Source: Kaistella chaponensis (GTDB lineage: Bacteria > Bacteroidota > Bacteroidia > Flavobacteriales > Weeksellaceae). From it: a DNA stretch of 64,000 bases. Under the pieces are notes generated by a model that worked only from the letters and a program-made list of their open reading frames with translations, was not told the DNA's origin and did not search any database. Each line of letters starts with the position of its first letter. The stretch's first letter is position 1. The position numbers and the translations under genes were made by a program. Location of the stretch: the NCBI RefSeq assembly GCF_900156725.1, contig NZ_FTOI01000001.1, forward strand, positions 310,001 to 374,000. Direction: 5' to 3'. Below are positions 16,909 to 25,793 of the stretch, piece by piece.

Positions 16909-16916
16909 TAAGTTTG
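16909..16916 (+). promoter_or_regulatory. -7 box (TAAGTTTG) upstream of asnS
   Basis: A TAnnTTTG match 69 bp before the asnS ATG. No TTG is found at the expected distance upstream. Confidence 0.4.
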
Positions 16917-16985
16917 CATAGATTGATTATGGAAGAAGAATGACCATAATGCTACATTTTATATTAAAAAAAGGATTTCCAGGAA

Positions 16986-18431
16986 ATGAGAACAACGATT
17001 AAAGAATTATTAGGCGATTACAAAAAAATACTTCATCACGACATCACTGTTCAAGGCTGGGTTCGGGCATTTCGCTCTAACCGTTTTATCGCTCTGAATG
17101 ATGGTTCGACCATCAACAATGTACAGATCGTGGTTGATTTTGAAAAGTTTGATGAAAATATCCTAAAAAACATTAGCAACGCGGCCTCTTTAAAAATAGT
17201 TGGGGAAGTTGTAGAAAGTCAGGGAGCCGGACAAACCATCGAAATCATTGCGAAGAAAATAACCATTTTAGGAGATAACTTTACAGAGGAAAGAGACAAA
17301 ACAATCCTCCAACCAAAAAAACATTCCTTAGAACTGCTCCGCGAACAGGCGCATTTGAGATTTCGTACGAATTTATTCAGTGCTGTTTTCAGAGTTCGAA
17401 GTTCGGTAAGTTTTGCAATTCATCAGTTCTTCAATCAAAACCAATTCTTCTATATGAACACACCGATTATTACCGGTGCAGATGCAGAAGGAGCAGGTGA
17501 AATGTTTGGAGTTACCAATTTTGATCTGAACGAAATTCCACGAGATGAGAACGGTGATATCGATTTTGCACAAGATTTTTTCGGAAAGAAAACCAATTTA
17601 ACTGTTTCCGGGCAGCTCAACGTAGAAACTGCAATGATGGGATTGGGACGAGTGTATACTTTTGGCCCAACTTTCCGCGCAGAAAACTCGAACACCACTC
17701 GTCACCTCGCAGAATTCTGGATGGTGGAACCTGAAGTTGCCTTTAATAATTTGGAAGACAACATCGATCTTGCCGAAGATTTCTTAAAATATGTCATCAA
17801 TTATGTTTTAGAAAACTGCAAAGATGATTTAGACTTTTTAGACAAAAGATTTGCGGAAGAGCAAAAGCAAAAACCAGAAAAAGACAGAGCTTCCGAAGGT
17901 TTGATAGAGAAACTTCAAAATGTAATTGCGAAAAGATTCAAAAGAGTTTCTTACTCGGAAGCGATCGATATTTTGAGAAATTCCAAAGAAAATAAAAAAG
18001 GAAAATTCCAATTTCCAATTGATGAATGGGGTGCAGATTTGCAGAGTGAGCATGAGCGATTCTTAGTTGAAAAACATTTTGAATGTCCGGTTGTTCTTTT
18101 TGATTATCCAAAAGAAATCAAAGCCTTCTACATGAAGCTGAACGACGACGGAAAAACAGTTGCTGCAATGGATGTTTTATTCCCAGGTATTGGTGAAATT
18201 ATCGGCGGCTCTCAAAGAGAAGATAAATTCGACGTTTTGACTGCCAAAATGAAAGCCATGAATGTAGATGAACACGAACTTTGGTGGTATTTAGATACCC
18301 GAAAATTCGGTTCTGTTCCTCATGCTGGTTTCGGTCTTGGTTTAGAAAGATTGGTGCTTTTCGTAACAGGAATGACGAATATTCGAGATGTAATTCCGTT
18401 CCCGAGAACGCCTCATACAGCTGAATTTTAA
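16986..18431 (+). CDS. asnS: Asparagine--tRNA ligase
   Basis: 481 residues, of normal length. The N-terminal OB-fold anticodon-binding domain ([20 protein letters not shown], residues 20-100) precedes a class II catalytic core with motif 2 ([20 protein letters not shown]) and motif 3 ([16 protein letters not shown]). It charges tRNA-Asn with asparagine in the cytosol. The AEFWM variant after motif 2 is that of AsnRS rather than AspRS. rpoN follows after 70 bp. Confidence 0.96.
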   Translation: MRTTIKELLGDYKKILHHDITVQGWVRAFRSNRFIALNDGSTINNVQIVVDFEKFDENILKNISNAASLKIVGEVVESQGAGQTIEIIAKKITILGDNFTEERDKTILQPKKHSLELLREQAHLRFRTNLFSAVFRVRSSVSFAIHQFFNQNQFFYMNTPIITGADAEGAGEMFGVTNFDLNEIPRDENGDIDFAQDFFGKKTNLTVSGQLNVETAMMGLGRVYTFGPTFRAENSNTTRHLAEFWMVEPEVAFNNLEDNIDLAEDFLKYVINYVLENCKDDLDFLDKRFAEEQKQKPEKDRASEGLIEKLQNVIAKRFKRVSYSEAIDILRNSKENKKGKFQFPIDEWGADLQSEHERFLVEKHFECPVVLFDYPKEIKAFYMKLNDDGKTVAAMDVLFPGIGEIIGGSQREDKFDVLTAKMKAMNVDEHELWWYLDTRKFGSVPHAGFGLGLERLVLFVTGMTNIRDVIPFPRTPHTAEF

Positions 18432-18501
18432 TTAATAGTAAGTATTTTTATACCATCGAATGATATTTCATTCAAATAAAAAATAGAGAGAACATCAAAA
18501 T

Positions 18502-19977
18502 ATGTTAAAACAAAACCTTCAGATGCGCCTCGGCCAGAAATTGGCACCGCAACAAATTCAATTAATGAAGTTGATACAGCTTCATACCCTAGAATTTGAG
18601 GAAGAATTAGAACGCGAATTGGAAGAAAATCCGGCCTTGGAAAAAGCCGAAGAATCGAAAGAAGAAGAATATTCCTCTCTCGATGAAACGTATGAAGATG
18701 AAGGCACAGACAGCATCAATACCGATTTCGACGTCAATGAATACATTTTCGATGATGAACCGGCTTATAAAACCAGTTCTAACAATTATTCAGCAGACGA
18801 TGAAGAATTCGATAACCAATCCCTGTTAACAGAAGGTCAATCGCTTTATGATTATCTTTTGGAGCAGATTCATTTGGCAAATATTGATGGTGATGATTTG
18901 AAAATCGCAGAATACATCATCGGAAACCTAGATAACGACGGATATTTAAGAAGAGAACTGAAACAGATTGTTGATGATTTGGCCTTTTCTGTCGGAGTTT
19001 ATACCACGATAGAGAAAGCCGAAGATATTTTAGAAAATTATGTGCAGAAATTAGATCCTTCAGGAGTTGGAGCCAGAGGTTTGCAAGAATGTCTTCTGTT
19101 GCAGATTGAGAAAAAAATCAGTGCTGATAAAGCGGTTATTTTGGCAGCCAATATTCTTAAACACCAGTTTGATGCGTTGACCAATAAGCATTACAACAAA
19201 ATTATCCAGAAGTACGATATCGAAGAAGAAGATTTGAAAGATGCGCTGGAAGTAATCTCGAAACTTTCACCAAAAATTGGTGGTAATTTCGATACCCAAA
19301 CAATTACCATCAACCAAGAAATTATTCCGGATTTTGTAATTCATGTGAAAGACAATGGGGAAAAAGGGATAGATGTGCACCCCACTTTAAATAGCAAAAA
19401 TGCACCTTCTCTAAGAGTTTCAGATGAGTATAAAGATATTTTAACCACGTATTCCCACGATAAAAAATCTGCGGAACACAAGCAGGCCGCGCTTTTTATT
19501 AAGCAAAAGTTAGATGCCGCAAAATGGTATATCGATGCGATCAATCAACGGCAAAATACTTTGTTGCAGACGATTTCTGCGATTGTAAAACTACAGAAAA
19601 ACTATTTTATCACAGGTGATGATAAATCCTTAAAACCCATGATTTTAAAGGATGTTGCTGATATTACAGGTTTTGATATTTCTACGATTTCCCGCGTTGT
19701 AAAAAGCAAATACGCAGATACGCCGAATGGAATTGTGTACCTAAAAAATCTCTTTTCCGATTCACTGACCAATGATGATGGCGAAGAAGTTTCTACAAAA
19801 GAAATTAAAAATCATTTGATGGATATCATCAATTCAGAAAACAAGAGAAAACCTTTAACAGATGATGCATTAGTAGTGCTGCTGAAAGAAAAAGGCTATA
19901 ATATTGCGAGAAGAACCATCGCAAAATATAGAGAACAGCTCAGTATTCCTGTTGCAAGATTACGAAAAGAACTTTAA
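18502..19977 (+). CDS. rpoN: RNA polymerase sigma-54 factor
   Basis: 491 residues. The Gln/Leu-rich activator region I (QMRLGQKLAPQQIQLMKLIQL) is at the N-terminus. It is followed by an acidic region II (about 45-110), the core-binding and HTH regions, and the RpoN box ARRTIAKYREQLSIPVARLRKEL at the extreme C-terminus, which recognises the -24 element. It requires AAA+ enhancer-binding proteins; none lie in this window. The asnS-rpoN order is common in flavobacteria. Confidence 0.96.
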   Translation: MLKQNLQMRLGQKLAPQQIQLMKLIQLHTLEFEEELERELEENPALEKAEESKEEEYSSLDETYEDEGTDSINTDFDVNEYIFDDEPAYKTSSNNYSADDEEFDNQSLLTEGQSLYDYLLEQIHLANIDGDDLKIAEYIIGNLDNDGYLRRELKQIVDDLAFSVGVYTTIEKAEDILENYVQKLDPSGVGARGLQECLLLQIEKKISADKAVILAANILKHQFDALTNKHYNKIIQKYDIEEEDLKDALEVISKLSPKIGGNFDTQTITINQEIIPDFVIHVKDNGEKGIDVHPTLNSKNAPSLRVSDEYKDILTTYSHDKKSAEHKQAALFIKQKLDAAKWYIDAINQRQNTLLQTISAIVKLQKNYFITGDDKSLKPMILKDVADITGFDISTISRVVKSKYADTPNGIVYLKNLFSDSLTNDDGEEVSTKEIKNHLMDIINSENKRKPLTDDALVVLLKEKGYNIARRTIAKYREQLSIPVARLRKEL

Positions 19978-19980
19978 GAG

Positions 19981-20008
19981 AAAGACCACTGAAAAGTGGT
20001 CTTTTTTT
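19981..20008. terminator. Bidirectional terminator between rpoN and the convergent membrane gene
   Basis: A perfect 10-bp stem (AAAGACCACT pairing with AGTGGTCTTT) closed by a GAAA tetraloop, followed by a T-tract. Confidence 0.85.
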
Positions 20009-20681
20009 ATGATTGTCCGAGTTCTATTTTTTGTAATTCTTCTAGGTTTTTACCTAACTTTTTAAGAATAATTCCGTACACAATTCTATAATATACCCAG
20101 ATCAAAACGACACTCAAAATCATCATTAGAAGAAGACCCATATAAAAACCAACCAAAGTTGGATGAGTAAGCGTAATGTTTTGGTTGGATAAAGCCCAAG
20201 AGGCGAAAATTCCAAGTGCAATCGTGTACAAAATAATCAAAAATACATTGGCAAGAATAAAATAATTGACTGTATTTTTAAATTTAATAATTTGCAGAAT
20301 AAGCTTCGTTAGGTTAGATTCAATTTTGATGTGTTTATAATTTTTATAAAATTTAAAAACAAAAAATCCGGTCAATATCAAACTGATAACTTTCAGCACA
20401 AAATAAAGATGAGACAAATCAGCAATCAAATCTGCATTGTTTTTTACACCTAGTTTTTCTAAAATATTCAGGTAACTGTTCGTATCATCGCCCAGAAAGA
20501 TATAATAAAAATTCATCCCCAAAATGACCAAAAATTCGGCAATACTGATTCCCAAAATGTATTTTACATAATTCCGCGAGGATTTATTCAACATCAATCG
20601 AATTTCATCGCTGTTGTATTTTGGCTGAATCGCTTGTTCTTGCCAAGTTTTTTTGAATTGATCTATATTAAATTCAGGCAT
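20007..20681 (-). CDS. Membrane protein cotranscribed with an ECF sigma factor
   Basis: 224 residues. A soluble N-terminus (FNIDQFKKTWQEQAIQPKYNSDEIRLML) is followed by about four membrane helices (roughly 50-80, 95-120, 140-165, 175-205) and a short cytosolic tail. The start overlaps the end of the sigma gene by 8 bp, so the two are translationally coupled. An N-terminal cytosolic segment, membrane helices and linkage to an ECF sigma factor suggest an anti-sigma role. There is no zinc-binding anti-sigma motif, so this rests on context. Relatives in databases sometimes carry an unlikely carotenoid monooxygenase label. Confidence 0.75.
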   Translation of the reverse strand: MPEFNIDQFKKTWQEQAIQPKYNSDEIRLMLNKSSRNYVKYILGISIAEFLVILGMNFYYIFLGDDTNSYLNILEKLGVKNNADLIADLSHLYFVLKVISLILTGFFVFKFYKNYKHIKIESNLTKLILQIIKFKNTVNYFILANVFLIILYTIALGIFASWALSNQNITLTHPTLVGFYMGLLLMMILSVVLIWVYYRIVYGIILKKLGKNLEELQKIELGQS

Positions 20682-21168
20682 GTTTTTCCATTAGTTCTTT
20701 AAGTGTTTTCTTGAGCCGATTCATTTTTACCCGTGCATTTACTTCTGTAATACCCAGGTTTTCCGAAATATCACGATAAGGGAGATCATCCAGATACATC
20801 ATTACAATTGCTCTTTCTACATTGGGCAGCATTTTTACAACTTTATAAAGCAACGAAATCTGCTGTTGCTTTTCATCGTCATCTTCGATAAAATCCGGAT
20901 AATGAAAATCCATCAATTCATCAGTTTGCGGTGATTTGGTTTTTTTTCGGAAAAGAGTAATGGCTGTATTTAAGGCAACTCTGTACATCCACGTAGAGAT
21001 TTTCGAGTTTCCTTTAAATGTGTCGTACGAACGCCAAAGTTGTAACACGATTTCCTGAAATAAATCCTGTTCATCTTCCAGCGAATTGGTATAAAGTCGG
21101 GAAACCTTGATAATCAGACCTTGATTATCTTTGATAAGTTGCGAAAAAACTTTTTCTTTAATGCTCAA
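20674..21168 (-). CDS. ECF-type RNA polymerase sigma factor
   Basis: About 164 residues. Sigma region 2 (LYTNSLEDEQDLFQEIVLQLWRSYDTF, STWMYRVALNTAITLFRK) and region 4 (LPNVERAIVMMYLDDLPYRDISENLGITEVNARVKMNRL) are intact. The frame continues upstream to 21426 but would run under the divergent lptB promoter and gene, so the TTG at 21168, just before the first conserved helix, is chosen. A TATCTTCG sequence on the minus strand upstream could be its -7 box. The coupled membrane protein is the probable regulator. Confidence 0.85.
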   Translation of the reverse strand: MSIKEKVFSQLIKDNQGLIIKVSRLYTNSLEDEQDLFQEIVLQLWRSYDTFKGNSKISTWMYRVALNTAITLFRKKTKSPQTDELMDFHYPDFIEDDDEKQQQISLLYKVVKMLPNVERAIVMMYLDDLPYRDISENLGITEVNARVKMNRLKKTLKELMEKHA

Positions 21169-21286
21169 AACACGTAGAATTTTGCAAAAGCGAAGATAAC
21201 ATTTTTTGCCGAAAATACCCACTCTAAAGAATGGAACACCTTTGGATATGACCATATCGATCCATCGAAATTTCGAACAAAAATGA

Positions 21287-21294
21287 TATATTTG
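21287..21294 (+). promoter_or_regulatory. -7 box (TATATTTG) of lptB
   Basis: Exactly 4 nt before the ATG at 21299, predicting a leaderless transcript. Confidence 0.55.
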
Positions 21295-21298
21295 CCAC

Positions 21299-22366
21299 AT
21301 GATTCTACGCGGAGAAAATTTAATTAAAGAGTACGGCCCGAAAAAAGTAGTAAAAGGCGTCACCGTCGAAGTTCGACAAGGTGAAATCGTAGGACTCCTC
21401 GGTCCAAACGGTGCCGGAAAAACCACTTCTTTCTATATGATTGTTGGTTTGGTAAAACCAACTTCAGGTAAAATTTTTCTTGATGATAAAGAGATTACGA
21501 ACGATGCTATGTATCGTCGTGCGCAAAAAGGAATCGGTTATTTGGCGCAGGAAGCTTCGGTTTTTCGTAAGCTTTCGGTAGAAGATAATATTTTGGGAGT
21601 TTTACAATTAACCAAACTTTCAAAAAGAGAGCAGTACATGAAGCGCGATGAATTGATTGAAGAATTTTCTCTGGAACATGTTCGAAAAAACCGGGGTGAT
21701 TTGCTTTCTGGTGGCGAACGCAGAAGAACCGAAATCGCGCGTTGTCTCGCTACAAGTCCGAATTTTATTTTATTAGATGAGCCTTTTGCTGGAGTTGATC
21801 CCATCGCAGTAGAAGACATTCAGAAAATTGTAAGAAGTTTAGTCGATAAAAATATTGGGATTTTAATCACCGATCACAATGTTCAGCAAACGCTTGCAAT
21901 TACTCACAAAACGTATATTATGTTTGAAGGAAGAATTCTAAAAGAAGGACTTCCACATGATTTGGCAAACGATCCGCAAGTTCGTGATGCTTATTTGGGC
22001 GAAAATTTCGTTTATCAGGATATTTTAAACAAACCGAAAAAGAAATCGCTGGTCTATAATATTTGGGCCGGAAATTTTGATTCCAAAACGCAGTTTCAGG
22101 AGTATGTCGATCGAAATTTCGATGGCGAAGAAAATTTAAAACTCTTTTACGGTTTTGAAGACATCAGTTTTGCGTCGTTATCAAATTCTGAAATTGAACA
22201 TATTTTTAAAGAAGTAGTCGATAAAAATGCCAACAATTCTTTCCTTTTTCAAAAGCAAGAAATCGGCGAATATTACAGCAAAGATTCCGCGGTAACTGCT
22301 GCAAATAATCTCAGCAGTTCGGAACTTCATTATTTGACGACTTATCCTTTCGAAGGTTCCATTTAA
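21299..22366 (+). CDS. lptB: LPS export ABC transporter ATP-binding protein with an extra C-terminal domain
   Basis: The first 240 or so residues are LptB: Walker A GPNGAGKTT, the Q-loop region, signature LLSGGERRRTEIAR, Walker B FILLDEPFAGVDP and switch DHNVQQT. This ATPase powers lipopolysaccharide extraction by LptFG at the inner membrane. The protein has 355 residues, against about 240 for ordinary LptB. The extra part (about 244-355) starts after a Lys-rich linker and contains VYNIWAGNFDSKTQFQEYV and a Phe/Asp/Glu-rich remainder. That resembles the small Imm22-type immunity fold at pattern level only. No other lpt gene adjoins; it is divergent from the ECF sigma gene. Confidence 0.9.
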   Translation: MILRGENLIKEYGPKKVVKGVTVEVRQGEIVGLLGPNGAGKTTSFYMIVGLVKPTSGKIFLDDKEITNDAMYRRAQKGIGYLAQEASVFRKLSVEDNILGVLQLTKLSKREQYMKRDELIEEFSLEHVRKNRGDLLSGGERRRTEIARCLATSPNFILLDEPFAGVDPIAVEDIQKIVRSLVDKNIGILITDHNVQQTLAITHKTYIMFEGRILKEGLPHDLANDPQVRDAYLGENFVYQDILNKPKKKSLVYNIWAGNFDSKTQFQEYVDRNFDGEENLKLFYGFEDISFASLSNSEIEHIFKEVVDKNANNSFLFQKQEIGEYYSKDSAVTAANNLSSSELHYLTTYPFEGSI

Positions 22367-22567
22367 TTGGAGCTTTGTCAGGTTTTCAATTTTGAACCCT
22401 CTATAAAATAAAGCGAAACCCTTTAAGAATAATTTCAAGTATTTTCATCTTCTTTAACAGCTGAAAATTGGTTACTCGAAAATCAAAGGGTAAAAAATAA
22501 CAGGGTTTTGCAGTATTTAAAATCATCAGTAAAAATCAATCAATCCCGCTTAAAACAGCTCCACAAT

Positions 22568-23143
22568 ATGAAAAAACTCATCGCACTTTCCTTCATTGCT
22601 TTTGCATGTACCTCGTGTCAGAAAATTGAAGAGACCATTTCTTCTGTTGTTACCGAAACTACGGAAAAAGCGCAACAAAAAGCCCAAGAAACGATCGAAG
22701 AATCGGTAACCGAGCAAATTGGCAAAATAGTTCAATCTGAAAACATTCAATTTAAAGAGGTATTTCCGCATGAAAATAATTTAGTTCTCGAAAATGCAGT
22801 GGGGAAAAAAGTCGCTTTTCCAAACGGAACTCCTTTTTATGTTTTCAAATATAAAGTTGCCGATAAAGATTTGTTGATCAGTACTTTGGTGAGCCAACCA
22901 ACGACTGATGAAGCGCAATCAAAAAAGGAATTTGAGAAAGTTGACGGTTCCGCAATCATTGAAAAAATTACGTTTTTTCAGAAATTTCTTCCAGCAAATG
23001 CCATCGATTTGAGTTTTTTAGATGACATTAAAAACGATAAAAATATCGAATACTATAAAGTAAAACGGTTCCCAAATGCAAGTACGATCATCTATAATCC
23101 GAAAAATGAAATGGTGTATCAGTTTGTAGAAGTTAAAAAATAA
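22568..23143 (+). CDS. Small lipoprotein of unknown function
   Basis: About 191 residues from the ATG at 22568; the frame extends 60 bp upstream, but the signal sequence begins here. MKKLIALSFIAFACTSC is a lipoprotein signal with a Cys near residue 17. It is followed by a Glu/Thr/Gln-rich helical stretch (ETTEKAQQKAQETIEES) and a mixed alpha/beta domain ending in MVYQFVEVKK. The periplasmic leaflet location is inferred. I do not recognise the family. The next gene follows 56 bp later. Confidence 0.75.
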   Translation: MKKLIALSFIAFACTSCQKIEETISSVVTETTEKAQQKAQETIEESVTEQIGKIVQSENIQFKEVFPHENNLVLENAVGKKVAFPNGTPFYVFKYKVADKDLLISTLVSQPTTDEAQSKKEFEKVDGSAIIEKITFFQKFLPANAIDLSFLDDIKNDKNIEYYKVKRFPNASTIIYNPKNEMVYQFVEVKK

Positions 23144-23199
23144 ATGCTTCGGTGTTTGATGATGGATGTTGTTGTACAGGATTTGCAAATGATTTTTTT

Positions 23200-23847
23200 A
23201 TGAGCGAAAATATAATTCATAATACGGTTGATTTCGTAAAAGAAAAACTAGAAGGTGCAGAAGCAGGACATGATTGGTTTCATATCGAAAGAGTCTGGAA
23301 ACTTTCGAAAAAAATCGCTGCATTTGAAAATTGTAATACAGAAGTCGTAGAACTTGGCGCATTGTTGCATGATATTGCAGATCCTAAATTTCATGATGGC
23401 GATGAGACTTTAGCGCTGAAAATATCGAAAGAATTTTTGGAAGGTCAAAGTGTTTCTTCGGAAATCATCGAGCAGGTTTTATTCGTGATTAAAAATATTT
23501 CCTTTAAAAATAGGGGAGAAGTTCCTGAAAATCTATCCATTGAACTTCAGATTGTGCAAGATGCAGATCGGCTCGATGCAATTGGTGCCATTGGAATTGC
23601 AAGAACTTTTAATTTCGGAGGTTTCAAAAATAATTTAATGTATCACCCTGAAATTCAGCCTAAATTGAATATGACGAAAGAGGAATACAAAAAAAGCCAA
23701 GGAACCACGATCAATCATTTTTACGAAAAACTTTTGCTTCTAAAAGATTTGATGAATACGGAAACTGCAAAGGAAATCGCGTTGGAACGACACGATTTTA
23801 TGCTTCGGTTTTTAGAGGAATTTGATAAAGAATGGAACGTCTTGTAG
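23200..23847 (+). CDS. HD-domain phosphohydrolase
   Basis: 215 residues from the ATG at 23200. The metal-binding HD pattern is complete: His in GHDWFHIERVW, the His-Asp pair in LLHDIADPKFHDGD and a later Asp in QDADRLDAIGAIG. It resembles the YedJ-like group of small HD hydrolases, which act on nucleotides or other phosphate esters, but the exact substrate cannot be named. It is a soluble cytosolic protein with no signal sequence. Confidence 0.85.
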   Translation: MSENIIHNTVDFVKEKLEGAEAGHDWFHIERVWKLSKKIAAFENCNTEVVELGALLHDIADPKFHDGDETLALKISKEFLEGQSVSSEIIEQVLFVIKNISFKNRGEVPENLSIELQIVQDADRLDAIGAIGIARTFNFGGFKNNLMYHPEIQPKLNMTKEEYKKSQGTTINHFYEKLLLLKDLMNTETAKEIALERHDFMLRFLEEFDKEWNVL

Positions 23848-23905
23848 AACTTTTTTGCCCTGTTCTGAATCTTGCGCAACAATCCCGTTCTTTCTAATAT
23901 TATTT

Positions 23906-23913
23906 TATCTTTG
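23906..23913 (+). promoter_or_regulatory. -7 box (TATCTTTG) of the membrane-protein gene at 23918
   Basis: Exactly 4 nt before the ATG at 23918. It supports that start and predicts a leaderless transcript. Confidence 0.5.
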
Positions 23914-23917
23914 CACC

Positions 23918-24514
23918 ATGTTTTACCTGTTTTTTCTGCTGTTTTTTTTGCTGTGCTTTGGTTTATTTATTTCTGTATTCAAAAGCGGGAAGCTAAAAAC
24001 TTGGGTAAGAATCATTCGTATTGCAATAGTCGTTTTTGGAGTGACCCTTTTTACCTATTATTTTGTAACAAAAAGTCTGGTGCAATTTCGTGCAGATTCT
24101 TTAACAGTGCAGCTTATTAATACGTTACCGCTTCCTTTGGATTTTTATCTCATTAAATTGAATTCCGACAAAGAAGACGGTGTTTCCTACGAAACACGCC
24201 ACGTTGGAACGATTCGAACCAATTTCTTTCGAATTGAGCATTTAGATATGCAACATTCCGATGAATTTTGGATTGCGGGTTTTATGGGTAAGAAGAATAT
24301 GGTTTATTTTTCCCAACATTCCATTCCCAATAAGAATGAAGACCAAATCATCGAGGTTCATAATTACATCAATCAGAGTGAAAAACTCTCAGGAATTTCG
24401 AAAACATTGATTGGAGATTTGAAATTAGAAAACATGAAAACAGCGATTTGGATCACTTTAGATCTGTTGTTGCTTTTTTTGAATACCACCTTGCTTTTGA
24501 GGAGATCTAAATAA
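23918..24514 (+). CDS. Membrane protein of unknown function
   Basis: About 198 residues from the ATG at 23918. Two N-terminal helices (about 1-20 and 28-50) are followed by a periplasmic domain of about 110 residues (with KEDGVSYETRHVGTIRTNFFRIEH) and one C-terminal helix (about 172-192). No family is recognised. The frame also opens 96 bp upstream, but the promoter position favours the later start. Confidence 0.7.
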   Translation: MFYLFFLLFFLLCFGLFISVFKSGKLKTWVRIIRIAIVVFGVTLFTYYFVTKSLVQFRADSLTVQLINTLPLPLDFYLIKLNSDKEDGVSYETRHVGTIRTNFFRIEHLDMQHSDEFWIAGFMGKKNMVYFSQHSIPNKNEDQIIEVHNYINQSEKLSGISKTLIGDLKLENMKTAIWITLDLLLLFLNTTLLLRRSK

Positions 24515-24515
24515 A

Positions 24516-24538
24516 AATCCCGAAAATACTTCGGGATT
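24516..24538. terminator. Bidirectional terminator between the membrane gene and the efflux operon
   Basis: AATCCCGAA pairs with TTCGGGATT over 9 bp around a five-base loop, with flanking A and T runs, between convergent genes. Confidence 0.7.
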
Positions 24539-24566
24539 CATTATTGTTGAGAAAGGTTTCGCGTTC

Positions 24567-25763
24567 TTATTTATTTTTCTTTTCCTTTAAAGTTTCTTTA
24601 TCTTTATCAGAAGGATTCCAAACCTTAATCTCAGAATCTTTTGTGATTCCAGAGAGAATCTGAACATTAATTCCATCGGAAGCACCTAGTTTGACGTTGG
24701 TTTTTTTGAAACTTCCATCGGCTTGTTTTACTTCGACAAAAGGTTTATCTACGCCATTTACTTTTTCATATTGGATTAAAGCTTCATCTAAAAGCAGTGC
24801 ATTTTTCTGCGAACTCAAAATAATTTCCCCATTTGCAGAAAATCCGGCTCTAATATATTCATGCGTTTCGTTGAAAACGTCTCCTTCAATCGGGAATTTG
24901 ATTGTTCCACTTTCATCTTTTCCTTTCGGCGCAATCATGGTTACTCGACCGTGAAAACTTTTGTTTTGAAGTGCTCCAATCACAACATTCATATTCATTC
25001 CTTCTTTTAATTTTCCAGCTTGAGCTTCATCAATGGTGCCTTCGAAAATTAAAGAATTAAGATCTGCAATGGAACATATTGTAGTTCCAGCGTTGAAAGA
25101 GTTGGCTTCAATCACCTGACTTCCAACTTTTACGGGCACTTCTAAAACGGTTCCGTTTGCTTTTGATCTGATTTGTGTAGTTGCTAAACTTGCCAATTCT
25201 GGGGTTGTTCCTGTTCTTGCAATCTGAAGATTTTTTTGGGCAGTTTGCAATTGTTGCTGTGCATTTTTCAGCGTTTGTTGCAAGGAAAGCAGCGATTGTT
25301 GCGCAGAAATATATTCCTGTTTAGAGATCACTCCTTGAGAATAAAGCCTTTGTTGCATCGCAAATTGTTTCTGTTGCGTCTCTACATTCATTTTTGAATT
25401 GCTGATCTGCAAATTTGCATTGTTGATTTCTTGCTGTGCCGCGTTAATATTTTGGATCGTAGGTACAATTCTAATCGTTGCTACCAGTTGTCCTGCAACA
25501 ACTTGATCGCCTTCTTTCACTAAAATCTTATCGATAATTCCAGAAATATTGGGTTTGATTTCAATTTCTTCGCGCGGAACAATTTTTCCGGTTGCCAAAA
25601 CTTTATCATCCATATTTTGAACGACGCCTTTTTTCGTAAGAAACAGTTGGCTTTTCTCTGAATTTGAATTGATGAGATATCTAATTCCCATCACCAATCC
25701 TACTAAAAAGATGAGACCTAAGATGGTATAAATAACTTTTTTTGCAGTGAATTTCTTTTCCAT
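24567..25763 (-). CDS. Periplasmic adaptor (membrane fusion) protein of a MacAB-like exporter
   Basis: 398 residues. One N-terminal membrane helix (about 9-28), a split lipoyl domain (IEIKPNISGIIDKILVKEGDQVVAGQLVAT ... SKANGTVLEVPVKVGSQV), a Gln-rich coiled-coil hairpin between the halves (about 105-190) and a beta-barrel domain (MNVVIGALQNKSFHGRVTMI). It joins the inner-membrane ABC permeases to an outer-membrane TolC-type channel. It is last in a four-gene operon; no TolC homologue is encoded here, so the channel must be elsewhere. Confidence 0.9.
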   Translation of the reverse strand: MEKKFTAKKVIYTILGLIFLVGLVMGIRYLINSNSEKSQLFLTKKGVVQNMDDKVLATGKIVPREEIEIKPNISGIIDKILVKEGDQVVAGQLVATIRIVPTIQNINAAQQEINNANLQISNSKMNVETQQKQFAMQQRLYSQGVISKQEYISAQQSLLSLQQTLKNAQQQLQTAQKNLQIARTGTTPELASLATTQIRSKANGTVLEVPVKVGSQVIEANSFNAGTTICSIADLNSLIFEGTIDEAQAGKLKEGMNMNVVIGALQNKSFHGRVTMIAPKGKDESGTIKFPIEGDVFNETHEYIRAGFSANGEIILSSQKNALLLDEALIQYEKVNGVDKPFVEVKQADGSFKKTNVKLGASDGINVQILSGITKDSEIKVWNPSDKDKETLKEKKNK

Positions 25764-25793
25764 ATAATGATTTCTATAGTTTTTTTTCTGAAT

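Larger units (their letters stand above)
16205..16985. other. 780-bp interval between rimM and asnS holding a decayed gene
   Basis: No intact gene is present. From about 16369 to 16849 there are fragments of one or more former reading frames, then a terminator and the asnS promoter. The first 160 bp (16205-16368) show nothing recognisable. Confidence 0.6.

Noticed and set aside
21169..21426. Upstream extension of the ECF sigma frame
   Set aside because: It runs under the lptB promoter and coding sequence; the sigma domain starts at 21168.
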